NCBI GenBank assembly: GCA_947652115.1
Contig: OX393561.1
Span: 44,559,733-44,623,732, forward strand
Source of the DNA: Blastomussa wellsi
Lineage: Eukaryota; Cnidaria; Anthozoa; Scleractinia; Plerogyridae
DNA: 64,000 nucleotides
Direction: 5' to 3'
A model generated the notes under the pieces. That model was not told the DNA's origin. It searched no databases and was given only the letters and a program-made list of their open reading frames with translations. The position numbers were made by a program, and so were the translations under genes. Shown piece after piece: positions 55,439 to 64,000 of this stretch (positions are counted from its first letter, which is position 1; the number at the start of each line of letters is the position of its first letter).

Positions 55439-55529
55439 GCTGGTCTCGAAGCGAGCAGCACCCAAGTTAGGCTGGTGTGTTTCTTTTTGGGGGACGGGGG
55501 GTTTTGGCGTTCTATGATTTAGAGGAGAG
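55439..55529 (+). repeat. Split direct repeat B2 (right end)
   Basis: Second copy of the 91-bp B1; the match stops at GAGGAGAG, which marks the right end of the element. Confidence 0.9.
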
Positions 55530-58500
55530 CGATGATGATCCCAGATAATCTATTGTAGCCACCTCAACTGAAAGTACGCGTGTCGTAAAATATGCAAAGA
55601 ATATGGATATGCAAAGAATATGGATTTCCGCTTGTTACAATATATTGTAAAACAAGAAAAGTTTTTGGCTCCAATGCATTAGGCATAATCTTCTATCACT
55701 GAGCGAAGAGAACACTCTGCGAGCTTCGAGCACTTTGGATTTGAATAAAAAGAACCGGCAACTCTTTTCTCGATGCAAGAAAGGCGTAAAGATTTGAGAG
55801 TTCTCCTGAGTGTACGCTTCAGCGAAAATTTTTCTGTTCGAACTCAATGTTGTTGTCCATGTTTTACCTTGGTCGCCAAGTTTATGCTGCTAGCTAGGAA
55901 GCTCTTTCATCGAGATACAAGAACTCTTTAGTTGTTGTAATTTATAAAAATTAAATTTTGACTTCGCATTATGTTAATATTGTAAAAAAGATGAATAACA
56001 GGTGTGTACTGCCATTCACTTTTCAGATAAAGTCAGACATTTTCAGTTATGAAGCCGGGGTTATTAAAAAAGTGCTAGAAATCACGTAAGATGGAGAAGC
56101 TGTTGTAGACAAGCGTTACGTTTAGGATTGCACTGCAGTCTTATTGAAGTGATGTGACATTCAAATGTAGAGGTTCATGACCCACGGCGTATCACTCAGG
56201 TTCTCCTAGCGTCAGTTAGCAATAACAATTTTTATTTTCAGCGCTACTTACACTAGGGCGGCCATACTGTAAATTAGAACTTTAGGTTCGACATTCCAAA
56301 ATATTGCAACGGAGAAAACCCAAATTGCATGGTGCAATTTGAATCTCACATCTATTTTCCGAAAAAATTAAGAATTTTTACGAAAATGCCGGTTTGTATT
56401 TCTATTTCGAATTTATTTATAAAAACACCATCCTCCCCCCACCTTCCCCTAAAGATAAGTAGTCTCATATAGTTAGAATTTGCCTTAGAATTTGCTAACT
56501 TCCGAGACAAATAAAGCGCGAGCGACCCTCTCCCCAATGGCAACAAAAGCCGACCTGTTTTGGAGCACTGATAATCAACATTTCTTTTCCTTTATGTTAA
56601 AATCTACCCCTCGCAGGTGTTGTACGATGAAACAGAATTCCCCTTCAACGATTGCTTGTGTGTTCAGTTAAGGTGGTTTCTTTCATTGATCCAGTCCAAT
56701 CATTACTGAGCTATAGGTGTTTTATCGGTTTTATGACTGAATGGAAAACAAGCATTGCCACACGGGAAAGCATTTGGCGTTGCGTAAATGGGTATTGCTA
56801 GTGATAAAAACAGTAAAAATACGGAAAAGTGACAATATTTCGTAATAAAGTCAGTGTGTCACACTTCAGAGTGTAAGTTATAATTTGTGAATTCTGATTT
56901 AAGTTCTTAGTTCACTGCTTCCTTTATAAGTACGATATTTGTAATACTGATTTTGTAATGAAGATGAACAAGGATCTGACATTATCAACATAATTTCTCT
57001 TCGCCTAAGTTTACAGGAGATAAAGTTTAAGCTAAAATGGAATTTTAGAAGTTACATTTATTGACCTTCATAGACTCTTCAAGGTTACTACGTATTGAAA
57101 CAATTTGAAATGATGTGCTTGTTGTTTGCTTTCCTTTCCAACTAGCCTAATCAGCTCATCAGAGGTTTCAGTTGATTTACGGTCACGGTGAAAATGCCTG
57201 CTATTTGCAATCTCGGGGCGGGATCACTGCAAATTTCCGCTATATTTGGTATTTTCGCGTATAATAATATCTCTTTTGAAAATAAGTATTGCGACTGAAG
57301 TAAATTGAGATGACTAATTAAGAAGTTATTAAACATAAAATTCTGACATCAAGTACTGAGCTTCTTTCCTTCTAATTTTCCTATTTTAATTATTTTTTCG
57401 GGCTAAAACACTGAACGATCGATAAATATCAGGAAACTTAACGGAACAGCTAAAGTAATATTTTAAAGGTGGTGTGCATCACAATTAGATAGGTTAAAAG
57501 TGTAGTGCGGACAGTCTCGTTAACATGTTGTCAAAGCAAAAACTTCGATCGCGATGTTTTAAAAATTACTGTTATATGTTTCAGAGTTCGGATCACTATT
57601 TCCTTCAATCTCACTGACCAGGCGAAACACTGTAAAGTAAAAAAGAAAAGCCATTTACTATGTCTGTTAAATGGGACATGTAAAAGTTGCTTTTGTATTA
57701 AATACAGTACATGTGCATAGAATTGATGTGTTTCCCAAAGTAAATCGCCAAGCATTCTCGAAGCTTGTTACTTGACGACGAAAAATGAATAAGTAACGAG
57801 TTTTTATTGTGAGGCGAACTAACGCATTGTAGCTCATTATTTACCTCTTGTCCCAGCGCGGACGGCATTCAGCTATTACCGAAATTACGCGATGGGACTT
57901 GATGTTCATAGTAAGTAATGGAAGCTCTTAAAATTACTCAGTAATTTTACGTCGATTCTTATCACTCCCAAATAAACCTCAAAGAGCAGCAAATATTTAA
58001 TTCTGACAAATTGGGAGCACAGCGCGTGATAAAAAGTGTTCTGAATCAACGAATTTACCAGCCTGGCTTCCTCTTTAACGAGCGTCTCTTAACGTCAATT
58101 ATCTGATGCAGAAGATAATTTTCTTCCGTCCTTTGCAATTAGCGCTAACAAAAATAAAAATGAACTTTTACTTTCATTGTAAAACTTGCTAGTCGAATAC
58201 AAATAAAGCCAAATTCATCCCTTTGTGTGAGCTTGTTGGTAGATTTCATAGGCCTAACAATCTTTAATTTGCTGACAATACTAATACTTCTCTACGCATT
58301 TGAGTCTTTTGTGAAAAGTAGAAAAACGAGAAAGAGTTTGAGACGTCTTTGCAATAATCACCTGTAGTGAATGAAATCGAAATTACGTTTTTAATTGTTC
58401 TCGTTAGTCTCATTGTGCATGAAAATAGAAAGAATGCTTCTCTTTTGGAAAAACCTTTCTCCAGAGCGTTTGAATTTTCCGATGCTACATACATCTCCCA

Positions 58501-59547
58501 CGTGAAAGGCACAGGGAGAGCTAAAGATGGTTATTTAGACCATTAGCAATCCGATTAACATCAGATTCATTTTCGATCTCAAAGGGTTTCCCATAGAGAG
58601 CGCCGGAGATGAATTGAAAGTTAAGTTCTACTAACACGCGTAATATTGAATCTATTAAGCGGGCAGGTGCTATCTACATGTTTAGTCAACACGAGGTGTT
58701 TCAGCTAAAACCCAGACAACTCATTTAGCAAATCTTCACGTACAAAATACCCATAACTTCAACAATCTATCCTCGTTGCCTATTTTTACTTGACACGTTT
58801 TTCGATTTTTTTTCACTCGAACTGTGTTTGCGTGTTTGAATATGAGCACCGTTTCGATTTCGATTTTACATCTTCCTATAATTTCACAGATATATTGGAG
58901 CATGCAATCATAAAAGTACTTTGCTCGAAAGGAAAGCGTTTTAATTTCCCTGGATAATTTGGAAGAACTATCTTTCGGTTTTAGGGTAAAAGTAAGACCA
59001 CTGTATACTTTATGGAAGACAGAAGTCAATAACTCGTGTTATGGACCGATGCTATGAAATAACGCGTGCAAATAAACTCAAGATAGACAGATTAATCACA
59101 TATTAACTGTTTAGCCATCTAATCATTCTTATGGTTTTGAAGTAGGTTTGGGAAGCAACAAGTGGTTGCAACGTTCAGTATGGAAAATGTGAATCGATCT
59201 TGCTTACGCGAAGCAATAAACGCGTGTGGGTTGTACTGAAATTATCGCTTCATTCTTGATATTGTAAATCAGTGGTAGTTTAACATCATTAGTGTCCATT
59301 TCTTTAGCACGACCAATTTTAAGCGTTTCTAGTTTAGAATAATGTAAAATCACCTTGAGGCCAAAAATATTCAAAATGTCAAACAATATAGATCAGCTTG
59401 TTTTGTTTCTTTATGTTGTTTTGTCATATCACCTTGTTACGATGTCATGCAAGATATTAACACGCGCCCACTTATAGCCTTAGGGGGCCGGAACAATTTC
59501 GCGTAAGATCAGAGAGACTTTTTTGTTGCTTTGTTAAAGTTCGAAGA
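55530..59547. other. Intergenic without recognised gene
   Basis: About 4 kb of AT-rich sequence. Open frames are at most about 97 codons, none with a signal peptide, domain or supported splice sites. Confidence 0.45.
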
Positions 59548-59556
59548 TATATAAAG
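59548..59556 (+). promoter_or_regulatory. TATA box of peptide gene copy 4
   Basis: TATATAAAG about 95-100 bp before the start codon at 59651, the same spacing as in the minus-strand copies. Confidence 0.65.
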
Positions 59557-59650
59557 GTGGATGGAACATCGTTGACTCTACCGCTCGGCTACTTGAAGGA
59601 AAGGTGCACATCTATCTCCTGCTAGAGATTCCACGATTTGTAAAATAATT

Positions 59651-60532
59651 ATGGCAACTTCAAGATGTATATCTACCGTGTTTTGTATTCTTCTACTGTG
59701 GTCGTTTCTCTTGTCTTCAGAAGCGTTTTTTGGTAACAAAGTTGGTAAAAGATCTGTTAAGGTAATTTGTGACACTGAGTAATTTAGTGAGTTTGAATTT
59801 TAATTAGCTTGTCACTGTTTGCCCTCCTCTTCTGAATAATGTAAAATTCACCAGTATCGTTTAACCTCATCGAGTTTCAAAAATCGCTAACACACAGCCG
59901 GCAGAATTTAAAATTTCTTATTAATATCCGCTAATAATTTGGCTTTCAAAATGTTAAACAACGAAAGATTTTATTTTTTTTCAATAGCCCAAGTTCGGTA
60001 TATCACTATTCGAACATGACTTGGAGGCACAGTTCTGGTTAAAAATGCTCTCTTCCCTGTTAATTCTTAATTGAAAGGAAATAAAAGCCAAAATAAAAGT
60101 TTAACCATAAAGCCTCGGCCATGTTTGAGCGTAGGCTATAAATTCTTTATTTTCCTTACTGTCAACAAAAAGATTTATCAGGCCAAACAGATACTTGATA
60201 GACTCGAGACGAAACGTAAAACGGCGAATATTATCAACTAATTCCATTTTGTGCTTCATTCCCTTTTTGAACATATAATGAAAAATTCGTCGTCGGTTTT
60301 TACCCCATTTTAATTCATTCAATTTTTTTTACTTGTATAAAAATTTTCTATCATGCAACTGTAATAATGCGAGTACATTTTTTATAACTTGCAGTTTCAA
60401 AGAACTCTTCAAGATGTTTGCCTATTTGCGCTCGAAAACTGTGACGACTTTGATTCCCAACAGAGGTCACGTGATGCAGAAATGACCAACGAGAGGCCAC
60501 AACGGAGGGAAATCAAACATTTTCATCAATGA
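59651..60532 (+). CDS. Secreted peptide precursor, family copy 4
   Basis: Exons 59651-59761 (37 codons) and 60395-60532 (45 aa plus stop) with a 633-nt phase-0 GT-AG intron; 82 aa. Exon 1 encodes a signal peptide (MATSRCISTVFCILLLWSFL, LSSEAF) and ends FGNKVGKRSVK, so the Gly-Lys-Arg site and intron sit exactly as in copies 1-3. Exon 2 begins FQRTLQDVCLFALENC with a Cys-x6-Cys pair at the same distance from the intron. It continues DDFDSQQRSRDAEM and ends EIKHFHQ. Outside exon layout and Cys spacing the sequence differs much from copies 1-3, so this is a second subfamily on the opposite strand. A candidate AATAAA is at about 60767. Confidence 0.72.
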
Positions 60533-61991
60533 ATGTTGTGTTTGATCACATTGGCATTGGCTTTAGGAGATCATTTTCAAAGCTTATCAAAGTTACGGAG
60601 ATATTTGGTTTGAACGCAGGTTTTGAGTTTTGATAAAATCATGAACTTGAAATTATCAGAACTGACTTATGAGGATTAAGCGAATGTTATGCATTAAAGA
60701 CAAGAAAGTAACATTTTTTATTTAAACAGAGATACTCCATCAGCCTTATAATTAATACTGATATCAATAAACTGAGACCCTTAAATAAGCTGACAGTATA
60801 CCAAATGTTAAGAAGATTAAAACTTATAAAAAATAAAAGATTTAAGCTAAAATTACATATGTATAAAAAGTACAGAACATTAAAGCTTCCTGAAAGAAGA
60901 AAAGTTGAAAGAGTTTCTTCTCTTAATTGAAAATGGGTTATCGTGTTATGTGATAGGAAAAAGTCGATAACCAATAAGAAGGCCAGAATAAGGTTTTTAA
61001 CTGTTAAAAGTTAACGGAAAAAGGTTTCAGTAAGAATTTCAAAATTTATTTTTCATTGTCGAACTGCGAACAATTCGAATCAATTCTGCAATCAATTATT
61101 AAACTTGATACCCAGAACATACAAGGCCGAGGTTTGTTTTATTAGCTGATACGAAAGCCTGAGGCTAATAACTTACAATTAGAGTGATTTTCTTGAATCC
61201 GCGAAACAACTTCTAACAAGTCATGCCAAATAGCCAAAACTAACCAAAGAAAACAATGGAATTAGTTTTTATTTTAATTTATTTTAATTAATTAATTTAT
61301 TTTAATTCATTAATTTATTTTAATTCATGGTTGGCGCAAAACCAATCAACCGAAATCTCCAAAGTTGAAATTCTTTCATTAGGTTTCAGAGTCACCTTTA
61401 ATTTATGAAAAAATAACATAACTCCGAAACCTATTGACATAATTTTTATGAAATTGCAGAAATGTTCCTTTCGTAGACCTAACAAAAATAGTTATGTAAA
61501 AAACAAAAACTTTCATCGAGTAGTATTTAAGTTATTAGCCCGAAAATGTCAAATATAGAGCATCTTTGACTTCTTTTGACGTTGCCATGGCAACGGAGAA
61601 AAGAAAAATCTACACACGTCTATTCGAAAAGTATGACTTCAGTGTTATCGGTGTTGCTGCAATAGAATTCAAAAGACAGTGATGTGTAAACCATTGTAAG
61701 CCACCTTTCAAACACTTACCGGGTCGCCACCAAACCCAAAGCTACTTAAAACACCAAAAGGATCGCTCCTTGGCTATTCCATGCTAATATAATTTGGTTT
61801 TATCAACTGGGTTGACAATGTGAATTGGCCACCGTAAAGAGATTCAAGAGCTGACGTTTCGAGCGTTAGCCCTTCGTCGGAGCGAATCCGACGAAGGGCT
61901 AACGCTCGAAACGTCAGCAGTCTTGAATCTCTTTACAGTGGCCAATTGACATTATCAACCCAGTTGATAAAACCAAATTATATTGTTATAC

Positions 61992-62036
<45 letters not shown>

Positions 62037-63137
62037 CTATTCCACGCTAAGTTACGTCCTACAACAGCTGTCCATGGTACAATTTCATGGGTATTTGCCG
62101 TTACGTAGATATGTGATGTGTTCTTTTTTTAATGATTTATTTTCAAAGTGAATTAATTGAATTTTATGTTTTGCACAAAACGTGTCGAACAACGGAAAAA
62201 ATGAAGATTTTTCTGAATTTATTTTCTTTGCGGAACTCAGTACTGTACACCCACTCATGTTCTTACATAAACCGGAAAAAAGTACACCAGCTAAAGAGAA
62301 CTTCTGGCTCGAACACATCGTACTCAAAGACATCGTAAAGAAAAAATGATAATAATTATTCCGTTCACTTATCAACCTAAAGGGAAAATCGATCTTTCCC
62401 TGCCCAGAGGTTACACGTTTTCAATTGAAAAATGGAATTTGTGCCACTGGTTTACTACCATGGATATCTTCTTTTTTGCTGAATCCACAAATTTTCAAAT
62501 AATTACGTTTTTGTAGCACCTTTACTCTAGCTTGTGGATATAGACTCACTTTGCTAAATGTCAGTGACTATTCCTATTCACAGCCGTAGAGTACGCAATT
62601 TCTTCCTAAAGCTAGCTTCCTTAATTTTAATTCAAAGCCTAATATCGAAACATACCTGTGTCAACATACCTTATACGTATCGCTAAAGCAAGCCTTGACA
62701 ATTGTCCAATAGTAATGCTCATTAATACGGTCTAGATTAGCTCTAAATTGATCCAAAACAAATTTTCATGGACAAAATACTGATCGAATTTCACTATATT
62801 GAACTTGATGCTAAAATACAAATTTAGCGCGCACGTGAGTAGTTTGATGGAAACACTTGTGAAAGTCACGCGCCACAGCGAGAAACGGAAACAGCTGTTG
62901 AAATAGTTGCCGTGGGCTCGTGTTTCAACAGCTTTTCCTTTCTTCGCGACGTGGAAGGTCCATCTTGTATAAGGCAAATAACTGCATAGCTCTCGACCAA
63001 TCAGGACGCGAGAATTTTGACAGTTATCGCAAAACGATGAACTAATGGTTGGTGAATCATTTACTTTATCGTTTAGCAAGATGAAAGCAATACTTCCACC
63101 TACCTTGCAGTAGTACTGTTCCGCGTTTGGAAGAGGT
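60533..63137. other. Intergenic between peptide copies 4 and 5
   Basis: No gene is supported. It contains a TTTTAATTAATT-rich stretch near 61270-61330 and the palindrome at 61786-61985. The frame at 62732-63163 on the minus strand overlaps exon 1 of copy 5 and has no domain. Confidence 0.5.
61786..61985. repeat. 200-bp near-perfect palindrome
   Basis: Left arm AATATAATTTGGTTTTATCA onward through CGTTTCGAGCGTTAGCCC is mirrored by the right arm with only a few differences. The centre is CGTCGGAGCGAATCCGACG. The core GAAGGGCTAACGCTCGAAACG is, from memory, a common interspersed sequence in cnidarian and other animal genomes. Confidence 0.88.
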
Positions 63138-63654
63138 ATGGCGGATGCAAGATTAATGTCCACCGTGTTTTGTATTCTTTTTATGTTTTATTGGTTCGTG
63201 CATACAGAAGCATTTAATTCTAATAATCGTGTTGGTAAAAGAACTGTTAAGGTAAATATTTGATGTTGAGTATTTTACCCATAAGTGAGTTTGAATGTCA
63301 GACGCGTAGGCTAGTGGTACTGGGCCTTTAAAACAATAAACGAAGGAGATGAAAAGCTTCTCTAACGCGAAACATCGACAAATTTTGTTCTGAAATTAAT
63401 GTAAGAATTTATTATAACTACCTAAAAGGAATAGACGGTTAGGAAAAAAAAGAAAACGCAAAATTGAACAAGAGAAGCCCTTCGTTATACAATTTTTATT
63501 ATTTTTGCTTTATTAATCGTAGATCCAAAGAACCATTATAGACACTGGTAAATCTGCGCCCGACATGCCCGAACAGAGTATGGAATTTGATTCCCAGCGA
63601 AAGTCACGTGACGCGGACCAGTCCAGTTCAACTCCGAACAAGAGGAACATTTAA
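63138..63654 (+). CDS. Secreted peptide precursor, family copy 5 (cysteines lost)
   Basis: Exons 63138-63251 (38 codons) and 63523-63654 (43 aa plus stop); intron 271 nt, phase 0; 81 aa. The signal peptide (MADARLMSTVFCILFMFYWF, VHTEAF) and NNRVGKRTVK correspond to copy 4. Exon 2 begins IQRTIIDTG and shares EFDSQRKSRDAD with the FDSQQRSRDAE of copy 4. The Cys-x6-Cys block is replaced by a Cys-free segment (GKSAPDMPEQSM). Either this copy makes a linear peptide or it is losing function. The frame and splice sites are still intact, which argues for some constraint. No clear TATA box is seen. Confidence 0.65.
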
Positions 63655-64000
63655 TATTTTCATCAACGAGGAAGAAACAAACAATTTTGAATCACAAGGC
63701 GACTGGAAGGAAGAATCTATTAAACTCATTAAGTTAACAATAGTTAATGTTTAAGGTATTAGTGAGCTATTTTTATTAAACTTCAATATGTTTAATTGCC
63801 ATAGGAAGGCAGTCATATGAGATTAAACTTAATTTCCACGATTTGAAAGATGATGATATTTATAATTTGTTTATAAATGTATTGTCAACAACCTCTATCT
63901 TTGCCGTAAATAAAAACATTTTCAAACTTTTGTGTCAGAGAAGTACATCGTACATCCTATGGAAACCTGCGTACTAAAATTATTTGATAAATTCTTCAAA
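63655..64000. other. 3' flank of peptide copy 5
   Basis: A candidate AATAAA lies in GTAAATAAAAAC near 63908. No other gene is visible before the window ends. Confidence 0.45.

Larger units (their letters stand above)
50302..55529 (+). mobile_element. Ngaro/PAT-like tyrosine-recombinase retrotransposon
   Basis: The order is A1 - gag with zinc knuckle - RT/RNase H - minisatellite - B1 - A2 - tyrosine recombinase - B2. A1/A2 (166 bp) and B1/B2 (91 bp) are the split direct repeats that distinguish Ngaro and PAT elements from the inverted-repeat DIRS type. B1 and A2 touch at 54003/54004. The recombinase lies between A2 and B2. Repeat identity is close to 100%, so insertion is recent. The recombinase has an in-frame TAA and the polymerase ORF a probable 1-bp homopolymer change, so this copy seems non-autonomous unless these are assembly errors. 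Confidence 0.88.

Noticed and set aside
62732..63163. 143-aa minus-strand frame
   Set aside because: It overlaps exon 1 and the promoter of peptide copy 5 and shows no domain or conserved counterpart at copy 4.

Overview
The window is animal nuclear DNA: AT-rich, intron-containing and dense in repeats. A multi-exon ZDHHC1-type gene, an intron-containing tRNA gene, tyrosine-recombinase retrotransposons, tRNA-derived SINEs, many short inverted-repeat elements and single-copy secreted peptide precursors together suggest a cnidarian, most likely an anthozoan such as a stony coral. The taxon is an inference; nothing here proves the species.

Layout. 1-5.7 kb: an apparently intact DIRS-type retrotransposon on the minus strand (gag-like, RT/RNase H and tyrosine recombinase ORFs) with perfect 45-bp inverted terminal repeats and an extra hairpin outside one end. 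5.7-12.2 kb: no recognised gene, several foldback or inverted-repeat elements. 12.2-22.1 kb (minus): a nine-exon DHHC palmitoyltransferase gene of the ZDHHC1/11 type. All splice phases agree and give 525 aa; its introns hold two SINE copies and inverted repeats. 22-31 kb: gene-poor, with a diverged duplication (about 24.8-26.1 against 28.9-30.0 kb). 31.2 kb: tRNA-Arg(CCG) with a 13-nt intron. 32.5 kb: a small secreted precursor that ends in a predicted cyclic, amidated peptide.

34.9-63.7 kb holds a family of five small secreted peptide precursor genes: three on the minus strand (35, 41 and 46 kb), two on the plus strand (60 and 63 kb). Each has two exons. Exon 1 (111-114 nt) encodes a signal peptide and a Gly-Lys-Arg processing site, then a phase-0 intron, then a short exon 2. 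Four of the five carry a Cys-x6-Cys pair. TATA boxes sit about 90-105 bp before four of the start codons. The three minus-strand copies lie in diverged duplicated blocks. I do not recognise the family, and it is the most interesting content here.

50.3-55.5 kb separates the two halves of the cluster: a second tyrosine-recombinase retrotransposon of the Ngaro/PAT split-direct-repeat type (A1, B1-A2, B2). Its terminal repeats are almost identical, but the recombinase has an in-frame stop and the polymerase ORF has a homopolymer frameshift. Several non-autonomous elements have inserted into the peptide cluster. One has TTA duplications and one is a foldback element with 9-bp target duplications.
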